From contig NWUY0300009737.1 in NCBI GenBank assembly GCA_004151065.3, forward strand, positions 7,195 through 46,317: DNA of 39,123 nucleotides, written 5' to 3'. Positions within the stretch are counted from its first letter, which is position 1. Each line of letters begins with the position of its first letter. This document shows positions 1 through 11,600 of this stretch, one piece after another. The stretch is from Larix sibirica (Eukaryota > Streptophyta > Pinopsida > Pinales > Pinaceae). Made by a program: the position numbers and the translations under genes. The notes under the pieces were generated by a model. The model was not told the DNA's origin. It made no database searches and was given only the letters and a program-made list of their open reading frames with translations.

Positions 1-890
1 GACTCGGTGCAATCAATTTTTTGAGTGATTAAATTTCCCAATGAAGGAAATATAGTCACCATCGATTGACTATCGTTTTGTAGAAATGAGTCCTCTTAGA
101 ATAAAGGGACAAATGCACCCCTAGTAGGTCATTCCATGAGAGAGTGTGAAAATGTTGGAGTGGGGATGTATCTTACATTAATGGAAACTTTTAATTTACC
201 CCCACCTGACTTTAGTGATAATGCATCCCCTGTACACGCAATCTTGTTAGTAGCCACTAACTCCGCAATAACAACCTCTCATTTTAGGAATTCCTACTTT
301 GAAGACCCATGGATAATTCCAGAATGTACTCTAGGGACAGTGTGTAGAAGGGACTTGTCAGCTTTATCTACAATTGAGATAGCCTATCAAGTTTTCATAT
401 CTAAGAATGCAAACAAAGATCATCACTTTTCCCAAGTGGAGGTGGATGATCAATATTTTATTCCCATCTATGTCATCAATTCCTTACTGTGTCATGACCC
501 CTTATATACATTCATGCCTTTCGATGAAGTTATCATTGAAGCTATGTATTTGGGGAAAAGACCTTGAAAAGGCATGCACGAGCATGCATCATTTCTTCCT
601 ACCAAGAGTGTTGTGAGGATAGATGAAAACGAAACTATCAGACCAGGTTCCACGGATTGTTATGGGATCCCTCTCACCAAATATAAAGTGTATGTAGAGG
701 GGAATATTGCTGATATTTAAAAAACCATACCCATTAATATATACAAGACTCTTGGGGTGGTAGAAAATGTCTTTATTGGCACATGCTTCTCACTATAATA
801 TGTTGAGATATATGGTGTGTTGTTTAAAGAGTATTGAGATATTTTCTCCTAGTCCTAGGAATATATTCTAGGAATTGACCCATCCATCGG
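1..890 (+). pseudogene. Tat-like Ty3/gypsy polyprotein, segment before reverse transcriptase (degraded)
   Basis: Part of the gag-pol polyprotein between the protease region and reverse transcriptase, truncated by the window start. The longest open piece is 136-567. Its tail (around 455-560) carries DDQYFIP, NSLLCHDPLY and MPFDEVIIEAM, followed in other frames by further coherent peptide up to a DIF-type stretch near 840, a position that just precedes RT in plant gypsy proteins. Assignment rests on context: it runs straight into the RT domain on the same strand. No protease DTG motif is visible, so protease and gag must lie outside the window. Several stops and at least one frame change make it non-functional. 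It could equally be called a spacer between protease and RT; no enzymatic activity is implied. Confidence 0.6.
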
Positions 891-2175
891 CGAACATGAG
901 ATTAAAACATATCCAAATGCTAAACATGTTTGACAGAAGCTACAACCGATAAACCCTAGAAAGGTTGTTGTTGTTAAGGTGGAAGTGGAGAAACTTCTTC
1001 ATGCTAATTTTATCTATCCCTTTAACTGAATGGGTGTCCACTCTCGTACGTACAGACAAGAAACATGGAAATATTAGAGTCTATACTAACTTTCAAGACC
1101 TGAACTTAAAATTTACTAAGGATAATTATCCCACCCCATTCACTAATCATATTATTGATGAGTGTGTAGGTAATGAGATCCTCTCATTTATGGACGGATT
1201 TTAAAGATACAATCAGATACAGATATGACCAAAATATCAACATAAGACCACTTTTGTATGCACCTGGTGGACCTTTTGTTATAGAGAGATGTAATCTGTC
1301 TTAAAGAATTCCAAGGATATGTTTCAATGTGCCATGTCATATGCTTTTCACGACATTAATAAAATAGTTGAGGCCTATCTAGATGACCTAACGGGTAAGT
1401 ATGGAAAGAGGGTGGATCACCCCAAGCACCTTAGGGCTATCTTTGACAAGTGTTGTTATTACAATATTCAGTTGAATCCTCACAAGTGCATTTTATGTGT
1501 CATTTCAGTTCGATTGCTCAGTTTCATCGTGTCAGAAGGAGGAATTCTGGTAGATCCATTCAAGGTTGAGGCAATAGTCCAGTTTCCTCCCCCGCATAAT
1601 TTGCATCAATTGCAAAGCAGCCAAGGGAAATCCATATTTTTACGATGGTTCATTACTAATTATACCAAAATCACAAAAAATTTCATGCACCTACTTAGGA
1701 AAGGGTTCCCATTCATATGGGATGACAATGCTCAAAGGTTGTTAGATGCATTGGAAAAGGCCTTAATATATGCCCCATTGTTGAGTCCTCTAGACTATTG
1801 TAGAGATTTCCTTTTGTACTTGGAATCATTTGAACCAACCGTGGGAAGGGTTTTGGTTCAAGAAGATGATGCTCATTAAGAGAATTGTATTTACTATCTA
1901 AGTAAGAACCTAGCACGCCCAAAGTTGAGGTACTTTCATGTTGAAAAATTGGCACTAGAAACTGTGCATGCGGTCCAAAGACTTTGACATTACATTATCC
2001 TTAGATGAACAAAAGTAATTGCATATGTTATTCATTTTTAGCATATCTTGTCTCAATTGATAGTTGGGGGAAATTATAATAAGTGGACTGTCATTTTGCA
2101 CGATTTCGATCTAGGTTTCATGTCATCTAAATCCAAAATATCCTTGGCGCTTGCCGAGTTAATGTTGGAACTTCC
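891..2175 (+). pseudogene. Tat-like Ty3/gypsy reverse transcriptase and RNase H (degraded)
   Basis: Reverse transcriptase copies element RNA into cDNA; RNase H removes the RNA strand. Visible RT motifs in order: IPLTEWVS and IRVYTNFQDLN (965-1110), KDNYPTPF and a MDGF catalytic-Asp motif ending at 1201, then after damaged sequence FQCAMSYAFHDI (1322-1357) and the active site YLDD at 1376-1387, followed by LNPHKC, VEAIVQFPPP and FIWDD. The RNase H part starts near 1790 (RDFLLYLES, VLVQEDD), continues after a stop at 1877-1879 with IYYLSKNLARPK, and ends near 2170 with a KWTVILHDFDL segment. Nearly all of this stays in one frame from 965 to about 2370, interrupted only by stops, including several between 1202 and 1318 and around 1980-2040. 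The wording of the motifs is that of the plant Tat lineage. The two YLDD aspartates survive, but the frame is broken. Confidence 0.92.
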
Positions 2176-3488
2176 CTGAGATGGTGAAGATATGGTAGAA
2201 AGTGAATCATTTCTTGATGAAGACATCTTCCTAACCGTCTTGAAGAACCCTGGTGTGGAAAAAATTTGTTTTACCTACAAACCTAGAGGGTCCCAACTCA
2301 GTCTTCTCACGAAGAAAGACATAAAATCCATCACCAAGCAAGACATTATGTCATCATTGGTCATACCCTATATCTTCAAGGAATCGATACTATTCTAAGG
2401 CAATGTCTAATTCATGAAGAGTTTGAGAAAGTGCTTGATGATTTCCATGGTGGAGCCTGTGGTGGTCATTTATCAGGGCTCACTACAGCTTGGAAAATAT
2501 TGCGCATGGCTTATTTATGGCCCTTAATATTCAAATATTGTGTTGAAGCAGTCAATAAGTGTCATCCTTGTCATAATTTCACAAGAAATATGTGTGCACA
2601 CCATGCTCCGCTCTATCCAGTCATCACTATTGGCCCCTTTACAAAATGGGGGATAAATTATACGTGTAATCTTGCATCAACAAAAATCCATAAATATATT
2701 ATTGTGGTCGTGGAATACTTCACTAAGTGGGTCGAATCCATGCCAACATTCACTTATGACGGTGAAATTGCAGCACACTTTATGTTCAACCAAATCATAG
2801 CACGTTTTGGTAAACCCAAGGAGATCGTCACTGATAATGGCAACCACTTCAAAAACAAAATGATGGAAAATCTACCCAATAAAATTGATTTTCACAAGAG
2901 ATTTCTCCTCACCATACTACCCTAAGGAAAATGGGAAAGTAGAGGCAGTTAATAAGTCCTTGAAAACCATGCTTCAAAGGATAGTGAGTAGGAATAAGAA
3001 AATTTGGCTTAGCATGCTTTATCAGCTTTGTCGGCATATCGAACCTCCATCAAGACTGCTACAATTTTTACTACTTTTCATCTTGTACATGGAGTGGATC
3101 CCGTGTTACCCATCGACTGTAAAATCCCATCATTAAAACTGGAGATTGAGATCCTACCAAATACTACGCAATTAGAAGAACATTTAGTGTACTTGGAATA
3201 GTTAGATAAACATAGAAGGGATGTCGCTACTTCTACCGAAGAAAACAAAAAACACATCAAATATCAGTATGACAAGTCTGTATGTCCCATGTCTACTCTA
3301 CAAGATACATGGTTCTAGTCTATGACTAGGACCGTGACGATCTTGGGTCTAGTAAAATCAATTCAAAATGGACTGGTCCTTACATAGTGAGGAAAGTCTT
3401 GAACATGGGGGATTATGAGTTAGAATATTTTGAAAGAAACATCCTAGGGCCTATAAATGGGCTCTATCTGAAGATGTGCTATTCCTAG
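2176..3488 (+). pseudogene. Tat-like Ty3/gypsy integrase (degraded)
   Basis: Integrase joins element cDNA to host DNA. The N-terminal zinc-binding module is intact: two His in FHGGACGGH and two Cys in KCHPC (2446-2570). The catalytic core follows with YIIVVVEYFTKW and IVTDNGNHF (about 2690-2855) and YYPKENGKVEAVNKSLK (about 2905-2965). The first catalytic Asp, normally in a GIDF-type motif, reads GINY here (D to N), while the second Asp and the Glu are kept. A GPY-type module (TGPYIVRKVL, about 3375-3410) and PINGLYLK precede a stop at 3486-3488. Frame changes fall near 2370, 2900 and 3040. Preceded directly by RNase H and followed by a second RNase H-like frame. Confidence 0.92.
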
Positions 3489-3534
3489 ACACTAGTGTCT
3501 AGGAGAATCCCGTTGGACTTATTGTATTATAAGT

Positions 3535-4036
3535 AGATTAGGTTGTTTTTACTTTTATGTTTTTTATTAGTGTTGGTCAGTGCTCAGCGTGCTTTGTGCT
3601 CAATTGGAATATGTCTTCATATGCACTTATGTTCATGGCATATGTGGAGGGAGCTTTCCATCACACTCGGAACATTGCTTCCATATCTTGGGTGATCTAC
3701 GATCCAACGAGACAACTTGTAAACGTAGGTGAAGTGTCTCTCAATCTAGATACCAATAACATTATTGAATATAGTGTTGTGATTGAGTTACAAGTGGGGA
3801 CAATAACACTTGGAATCCAACAATTAACTATCCACCTAAACTCATAGTTGGTAGTGTCGCAGTTGAATAGTATATACCGTGTCTATCATCCTACGTTACT
3901 ATGGAAATTTATGAGGGTGCACCTTCTTGAATGCCACTTTGAATTCATTACTTATATTCATGTGCCAAGGAGGCTTAATCCTATGCCTTACACATTAGAT
4001 AATTATATTTTAGTTTGGCATTTGTCAGAGTATTAA
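3535..4036 (+). pseudogene. Second (extra) RNase H domain downstream of integrase, degraded
   Basis: Two in-frame pieces (3557-3844 and 3848-4036), separated only by a TAG at 3845-3847, encode an RNase H-like fold: ASISWVIYDP, NNIIEYSVVIE, LTIHLNS, then after the stop VVSQLNSIYRVYHP and FEFITYIHVPRRLNPMP. Tat-lineage plant elements are known to carry an added RNase H domain besides the one behind RT, and this matches that layout. Of the expected acidic residues, the Glu of NNxxEY is kept. The first site reads YVEGAF (Glu where Asp is usual) and the third reads LNS (Asp to Asn), so the enzyme would be dead even without the stop. It starts about 50-70 bases after the integrase stop at 3488. Confidence 0.8.
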
Positions 4037-4618
4037 AATCGAGAACAATACAAAGCACAAGAGCATGTACAAATTGTAGATAAGGCCGATAAAAGTTGTT
4101 TTCATTAATGTAAAATTATATCCTCAACTACAAAAGTGTGAATCCATAATACAAAAAAGGGGATTCTTATCCCTCAATGGTGCATATACATGGAAAAATA
4201 CAATATCCGTCCTAGATCAAAATGTACAAAAATCTATGTCTAAGAACTCAATCCTTAGCTCACGTCGTGTATCTGTAGCACAAGACACAAGTAGCCACCT
4301 ACCGAAACAATCTGACCCATCGAGCATGTGATCCTACCACCTGTTGCTACATGGCCTCTAGTAGGTTCTAGTCAATCCCATGGGTGGGGATGTCATGGGT
4401 GATACCTCTCATGTTCTCCTCCACGAAAGACAAGGTAGCCTCTACCCCCTACTCGGGTCGAGGTTTTTGTTGTTGCAAGTAGGGCACTCTAATCCAATAT
4501 ATGCATCATTGACAAATGTTTTCATTAGGATTACATACCAAAATTATTTTCCTCTTCAAATGTTAAAATATTTCAAAAAATACAAAAAATGGAAAACACT
4601 AACTCATTACTCACCATT
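4037..4618. other. Spacer between extra RNase H and antisense frame
   Basis: No sense-strand gene is visible. On the minus strand short coherent pieces rich in Pro, Ser and Thr (for example PMTSPPMG around 4360-4400) may be the remains of the C-terminal tail of the antisense frame beginning at 5452, but stops make this uncertain. Confidence 0.4.
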
Positions 4619-5452
4619 CTAACCCCATGTTAAGCCAGGATGAATAACTATGTCAAGGTCTCCTTTGAAGTCTATCCCCACATATGGGAACTCCTTTATG
4701 GATGATGGCTTATTGTCCCACCACTTGAGGAAATCACCATAAAAGACTATTGAAACTGATCCTCCTCCCAATCAATACATAAGATCTATCCATTGTGTCA
4801 TCCTGGCTCTTGGGGGTACAACGGTGGTAGTGATACTCTCGGGCTCATAGATGGAAGCCTCTCAAAGAATAATGAAACCATAATGCTTCCATAGCTGAAT
4901 TTTTTGTTCTTCTTTGTCTTGCAATTGGTTAATTGGTCCTTCATGTTGTTCAAGAGACCAATGCACCAATCGAAAATTGTGGATCTAAGACACTCCACGC
5001 CAATGTGCATAAATCCTCATGAGGCCAAATCATGTTGAGCTTGCTACCCTAGTGATCATGGTAAGAATTATTTTCAAGGGGAAGCTAAAAATGCTAGAAA
5101 TAATCACATGTGTTCCCAACTTTTGGGTCCCTCATACGCAGAAGGTGTTCACATACTCTTGCACGGTGAGAATTTGTTCTCCTCTATTTGAAACTTTAAA
5201 GTTCATTGGATCCCCTCTTCATGATAATACAGTAAGGAAGTAAATGTCATCCATTGGGATCTCTAGCACTTCTCCTTTGATAATAAATGCGTAGCGGATC
5301 AGTACCTATAGCAAGCCCTTTTGGACCCTCATGTAGGAGACTCTAAAGAATTTTAGGAATCCACAATGGCAAAGTGCATTTAGTGTTAATGAATCTCCCA
5401 ATGCATCTTAGTCAAGATCTCTGTGCTTTGATTCCCTCCATATGAAAGCCAT
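4619..5452 (-). pseudogene. Antisense reading frame of the Tat-like element (278 codons, 8 internal stops)
   Basis: Read on the minus strand from an ATG at 5452-5450 to a TAG at 4621-4619, one frame stays coherent for 278 codons without a frameshift, interrupted by eight stops (five TGA, two TAG, one TAA). Peptide stretches include MAFIWRESKHRDLD, GDSLTLNALCHCG, EYVNTFCV, RLVHWSLEQHEGP, YGDFLKWWDNKPSS and GIDFKGDLDIVIHPG. From memory, plant Tat-type elements often carry a conserved antisense frame of this general kind between pol and the 3' LTR; its biochemical role is not known to me. A splice-acceptor-like T-rich stretch ending in AG precedes the ATG on the minus strand. Position, orientation and steady composition argue that it was once coding. 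The exact start is tentative. Confidence 0.65.
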
Positions 5453-6034
5453 CTACCCAAAAAAGTCATTTTTTTAGCCAAGGTGCAACTTTTGCATCAA
5501 TCTACTATATATTCACGCTTTTTCTTCTGGACATGCATGAACATTCGCACCCTATGCACTGTACAAATGAAAATACCTTGGTAATTCACATCCCATATGA
5601 GAAAAAGGCATGAATGCACAATTTGAGAATTACAATGAAGCTAAAAGCCAAAATGTAGACTAAAAATAATAGAATATGGATGAAAATGAAAGAGAGGAGA
5701 GGAGAAGAATACCTGGAACTAACAGAAGCTAAAACCATGGTCCAAGGAATCCACAATCAACAGTTAAATATCTAGGGAAAAAAACTCTAAAGAGGTAAAA
5801 ACAAGGAGAAATGTATAAGTAATTCATTTTTTACTAGGTGAATTGCTTATATCAAAAAATTTAGCCACTTTTCTATAGTTTTTACACTATTTTAGTAATT
5901 GTTGAACTAATACTAAGGCTGTTTTGTTGATTTTTTGTGAAACATGACAAGAGAACAAGAACCAAAGCATTTTTTGCAATTGGTGGCCTATCTTAAAGGT
6001 CTGTGATCTCAATTGGCATGTAGTGTAGGTCATT
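5453..6034. other. Non-coding 3' region of the Tat-like element
   Basis: No coding frame is supported. The stretch holds the purine run at 5688-5709 and AT-rich sequence, and ends where similarity to the RA repeat family begins. A 3' LTR should lie here or just beyond, but I could not fix its ends. Confidence 0.4.
5688..5709 (+). other. Candidate polypurine tract of the Tat-like element
   Basis: Twenty-two consecutive purines occur on the sense strand downstream of pol, where the plus-strand primer of a gypsy element is expected just before its 3' LTR. A TG follows at 5714, but no matching LTR copy in the window confirms the boundary. Confidence 0.4.
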
Positions 6035-7735
6035 TCCATTATGCATAATTTGCATCATCCCTACCATTATTTTCATGCATCGAGATCCTAACACATGGAG
6101 TTGCGACATTAACCCTCTTACTCCAAGAAAAGTCACATATTCTATGTTAGAGATTACCAACTCATGGATACCCTAGTTTAAAACCCTTGATGTCTTATGG
6201 TTCCCATGTTGAAATTTTTGTTAGGATCAAGATGCCCTTCTTAGCCCCACCATGTCTCTGAATTTAATCCTCATGAAAATATCTAAATATTATTTTTCCA
6301 TTACCCTATGGGACTCTCAAAATTTTGCATTTTGCGTTATTGTACCTACATCTCGTTGCTTGCACTTCTAAGTCTATTTCCCATTGCAATTTGCCATTAA
6401 TTTCTTACCGTTAATTCATTCTCCTAAGACCGCTAGCCTTTGCTTCTTATTGCATTCACATATTGCTACCCTTACGGAAGAAGACATGCATCAAGAGTAT
6501 CCACATCCTACACATCCATTTTTGTGTTCATTTTTTCATAGGTATGTTATGTGCACTTGGAACGTAGTTCCACGCCATGCGACACTCATCTTCTACAATG
6601 TACTATAGCATTCTTTTATTCTTTTTCATAGTTTATAATATGAAAAAGACACTAAAAATCAAATATTATAAAAAGAGAAGGGGGGTGAGATCTTAAATAT
6701 CTATTATTTAGTGGCTGCAAGTGAAATCATCCTTGAACATAAAAATAGTCTTGAGTCTCTTAGCAAGATAGGTTCTAATTTTTAGCCTTAGGATTTAACC
6801 CTTAATCTCACAGTTGTTACTCGTCCAGTTGGTTACTCTTCCAATCACATGGTGAATCTGTCAATGTCTCCTACATTTCATATTTATATAGTTGGTCCCT
6901 TTGTGTCAAAAATTTCCCAAGTCACCATTGTGTTGTGCTCACCGTTCAAGTATATAGCCTGTGTCGGCCATTATGTAATCACCTTGACTTCATGTGTTGA
7001 CCATCCCTTGATTTCATTCTCATAGTGTATCATTAAAACCATTGTTCGGACTCGTTCCTGTGTAGAAGGTCCTCATTAACTTGTCACGAGCGGGTTGTGT
7101 TGCATCGACGACAACCCATATACTCTAAGGCATTGACCTAGAGTCATAGCACCCTGACCTTGTTGAAATCATTGATAGGTAACCTTGGAATCAACAGATG
7201 ATAATTCATCATTAGTCGTTGATTGAGTGGTTTCCCATAATGTTCGACATCAAGAAATCTATGCACATTTTGGGATTTGTGTTGTACCTTGGATTCCATT
7301 TTTATTATTGGTGGAGGTCCTTTCCCATGTCAATAAATTTGATTATTGGTTGTTTCTCAAGGAGTCTCTTATGTGCATTATTTACATCTAGTGCATGTGA
7401 GAGACATAATCGGTGGTCCAGTCTACAAAAAATTGTCCCAATCCTTTTTCCAACTCAAATCAATCCCTAATATCTCCTTATGTTGGTTGATGGGGGATGT
7501 TTTAATGCCTCCCTTCCAAAGGATCTCTTCCCATAGAATTCAACACATCATACCATGGGAACGAGATATAGATTTTCGGTAGTACCTTGGGGATTGCAGT
7601 CATCAGTGGCAGTTTCCCTCGCTATTGGATAGTGGGAATACATCAATGTCTCCTACTCGATGGATTGTTTGGGTGTTCGACTCCAAGAAGACTTATTCAC
7701 ACTTGTTAGAATGTACTAGGTACCTGTTAGTACAA
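6035..7735 (+). repeat. Dispersed repeat family RA, copy 1
   Basis: This stretch aligns by eye, in the same order and with many point and indel differences, to 16980-18760 and to the reverse complement of 20570-22150. Anchors are a shared T-rich stretch ending in ATAGGTATG (6534-6546), the motif TTTATAATATGAAAAAGAC (6632-6650), a GTTGATTGAGTGG block (7218-7230), CATCTAGTGCATG (7385-7397), and TCAATGTCTCC at 7644-7654. The copy fades at about 7735 after GTTAGAATGTACTA. No conserved frame or domain is visible; short open frames inside it differ between copies. RA may be the untranslated or LTR part of a large retroelement family, but I do not recognise it. Confidence 0.7.
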
Positions 7736-8677
7736 TTTTTTTACAAAGGGATCTTTGGGGTTTGAAAAGGGCTTTAAATAATGTTATGAGTAGTGAATTC
7801 AAAGGAAAGTGGCTTAGCCATTTGGCGCGCTAAGGACTGAGAGCTAGGAACCAAGCACTTAGAAGAAAGCAGTGAAACACAGTCGATCAAGTCACTAATC
7901 TTCGATCATAAGTGACAGTGCTCCCAAAATATATGTGGAAAATAAATGTGGGCCCAAGCTGATCTGATAGAGGAGCGCCATATATAAGGCCAATATTAAT
8001 AGATCCCCCAAAATTTTTATAAATATTAAAGATGGGGTCTGTGCTAATCAAGAGAGAAGAGTGCCAAATCTACGGCTGATATTAATTTATCCTCAATGAT
8101 TTGCATGATATTTAATTGCGCTCGTCGAAGAGTTAGATATGAAAAAAGAGTACATGTGGCACTTTATGATTGGAAACTCCTCGACATAAAGTTTTCTAAA
8201 ACTACCTAGCCTGTCGGGAGTTGTGGTTTTCCAAAACCACGCTGGTATCTAATAAAATCACTATCTAGCTGAAGGACCCACATCGGCGATATGCCAATCC
8301 ACTTAAATCCTGACATGTGTCCATCGAAGATGGGCCAAACCCTGAATGACCTCATTTATTTTGGGTGTCAAGGTCATTTATTGCAAAAGATCTATTTCCT
8401 TTTGGATTTTGAATTTGATCAAAACACCTTATGCTCGTTATTTTCCTACCATTCATTTGAAAGAATCAGAGCAAGCCTAGAGAATCCCGACATTTTAGAA
8501 TAGCCTTTGCAACAAAGCCACCATAGCCTCCTATCTACTAGTTATTTCAAACACCATTTCCTCACCTGATCAATTTCTTAATTAGAGATACATAATTAAG
8601 CTCTCACCTATACCCATTGAGTCCAACGAGAATTAGGAGACCAAACCATTCAGGCCTACTTCTCAATTAATGTTATC
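7736..8677. other. Leader / upstream region of the coiled-coil pseudogene
   Basis: No gene is supported. The stretch has a slightly higher GC content than its surroundings, holds the promoter-like cluster at 7948-7989, and contains a short open frame at 8291-8503 with no recognisable motif, which probably belongs to a 5' leader. It may include the LTR or 5' UTR of the element encoding the frame that starts near 8678, but no second copy is present to define one. Confidence 0.4.
7948..7989 (+). promoter_or_regulatory. Promoter-like cluster: GTGGGCCC box and TATATAAGG
   Basis: GTGGGCCC (7948-7955), the form bound by plant TCP factors, lies 25 bases before a good TATA box, TATATAA (7981-7987). 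Spacing and orientation fit a promoter reading towards the pseudogene at 8678-12341, about 690 bases downstream. Both motifs can occur by chance in AT-rich DNA. Confidence 0.35.
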
Positions 8678-11600
8678 ATGATTCGATCCTCCAAGACAAA
8701 TTCATCCAAAACCTTGTTTGCAGGTGATGAGCATAAAATTGATAAACAAGCTAATGTCTTCAATACCATTGTGACCAGATATGACTTAATATTAACCCTA
8801 CAAAAAGCCGAGACACTAGAAAGAAAAAACGAAGATCCATTTAATCTATGGGACTCAAACCTTGCTTAAGTGGTGTGTCCTAGTTTAGTATATTTCCTTG
8901 AATTCATCACCTAGTGCTCACAGTAGTATTCCCCAAGAAAATGTGTCATCATGTCTTCAAATCTAACCATTGTCCCGTGTAGTATAGATGTTCCCAACAT
9001 GCAAAAAATATTTGGGCTTCTTGAATTATAGAAGATGCAACCTATAAATGAAGTTGCTTTATCACAATCGTACAAGAGTCTTATATCTTCCAACCACAAT
9101 CCATTCTTTAGACAAAATCTGGGAAAAGGGGATTGCCATTCCTGATGTATCCCCACCTTATGAGTTAGCAGTATTTTCCAACTATTCGAAAAGAGCTTTA
9201 TCCCTAATTTGCATAATATTTGGCTATGAAAATGACAAGCAAATAGATGAAGTAACCCTAGGCTTCTTGTTGATCCTAACTCCTATGTTGACCAATACTT
9301 ATCCTAAGTATGACCTTTGTGGCTATCTCATCTGAATTATTCAAGAACAATTGGAAGAGTTCCATGTTATAGCTCTTTTTAGATACCCATACTACTTGTT
9401 CTATATGTTTGTGTTCCAAAACTTCAAATATTTCAAGTGCTTGGATTTGAATATGGTAGATGAAAGTGGAAATCCCCTCCTAGTATTCAAGTGGAGTGAT
9501 TTGTTTATAAGGAAATTTTATAATTCCAACTACATAGAGTTCATAAACAAATTTATGAACATATCATATACCATCCTAAATGGTACTCCTCTGAGGATGT
9601 TTCCTGATAATCATAAATTGCACCAATTCACACCTAAGACCTGAATAAGGGACTTGTTTCTTTTTTAGGAATACACTGTGATAAGGGTCTATGTATTTTA
9701 AGAGGAACCCTATCAATTACCTTCCTTCCTCACAACTAGATTTTTTTCTATGGAATATGCTATGCATAGATTCAAGATGGATGAAAGGAAATTTAGACAC
9801 TACGGACATCACAAAACCTTCAATGTGACTCAAGAGATAGGCCCATTTCAATTGAAGGGACTGAAAGCAGCTCAACACCTAGAGGAGTACTTGGTCCAAC
9901 TAAACTTGAGGAATATAGAATAATTTTCCTATGATCCCCATGGGATTATTTCCAAGAAAAGAGTGGACAACGATAACTCCGCATACGAGCCAATCCCAAG
10001 GCTAGACTGGTAGAACATTGCAAATCTTGAAATTATGGAAGAGGTCAAATAAGTACATAAGCGCTTGGAGAAGGAAAAGGAGAAGGAAAAATAGGTTGTT
10101 CAGAAAAGAGGAGAAGAAGAAATGCCTGCAGACATGGAAATAGATGAGGGTGACCAAGGTCAATCCTCAAAGAGGGCCAGAACAGGGGAAGGAAAATCCG
10201 AAGAGGAGAAGGAAATAAAAATTCCACAAGAAATACTAGAAAGTATACCACCCTCTTCTCACAAAGGGGCAGGGTTAGTAGTTGGTTTTTCTCACTACCC
10301 TTATTTGACCTTTATAGAGCCAAGGATGCTTCAAATAGCACCCTCTAAATATCCATTAGTAGGATTTCTTCCAGTATAGACGGATCTGCAAACTAAATCT
10401 CATAACTTAAGAGAAAGAAATGAGAAGTTGGAATATGAATCTAAACAACAAATAGGGGGGTCAATCAAGATATTGATTAAAGTTGCAGACAACAAGAATG
10501 ATATATTGAGATGGTCAATAATGCATCCCATAGTTTCAAGTCCTGCCAGTTTAAATGATTTCAGAGTTGATGAATATAAAATTGACTTCAACAAACTTGG
10601 AAAGATGAATAAAGTAGACTTATATAGGTAGAAAAGTGAGATGATATGCCATGAAGTGGATAAATCAGGAAAGACATAAATAAAAATAAGGGAAAATCTC
10701 AAAGGATTTGATTATATTTGGAAGGAAGATAAAATATTAGTTAGAGCCACACAAGTAACCATCAAGATTCTAGAAAAAAATATTATGGCATTAAATGCCA
10801 ATCCTGGTGACATTTCTCATGTTGTAGTTGTCATAAAGGATAAAGACAATGAAATAGAAATATTGAAAAGATAGTTAAAAATCCCAACTGTGGAGCAAGT
10901 TCAAACTCTAGAGTTGAGAGAAGCTCAAGAGGAAAATGAAAATATATATGCCAACATGATATAACTTAATAAATTGGAAGATGACATAGGACATGAGATT
11001 GATGAGCTTAAAATGCAAATTGCATAATTGAAGATGCAAAATACTACTATATTAGCAGTGCAAAACATCTAGGGTTCACCTTATATTTCCCATAGAAAAC
11101 CACCAATTGAAGCAACATTACCTCAAGAACATGATGCATAGGTGGAAGTAGTATATGTGGACAATATGGAGGAAGACACCCCAAGCCAAAACACTGACAA
11201 AGATGATAGGATCACAAAATTGGAATCTTAGGTGATCCAAAATGATGAAAGAATAGTTGAGATGGATGGGTACATATCAAAGCAACAGGATGAAATCCAT
11301 GAACTAAAGAATAAAATGGATGACCTCAAGAGAAAAGTATCTAGTTTAGAGATTGATGTAGAAGAAAAATATCTAATCAGAAGAACTAATATCACTTTAT
11401 GGGACAAAATAAATCAGTTGATAATAGATGAATGCAGTATATTTGAAGTAGCTCAAGAAGAAATTGGTACCTTCAAAGCCATTAAAGAAGATACAAAGAA
11501 GATGCAAAAAGAGCTAGGATAAATGCTAAGAATGGAAGAACAAGTCATAGATTATTTGAATGGCATGAGCAATACTGAATTGCAAATATTGTAGATACCA

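Noticed and set aside
8291-8503. 70-residue open frame upstream of the coiled-coil pseudogene
   Set aside because: No motif, and it is separated from the main frame by several stops; more likely leader sequence.
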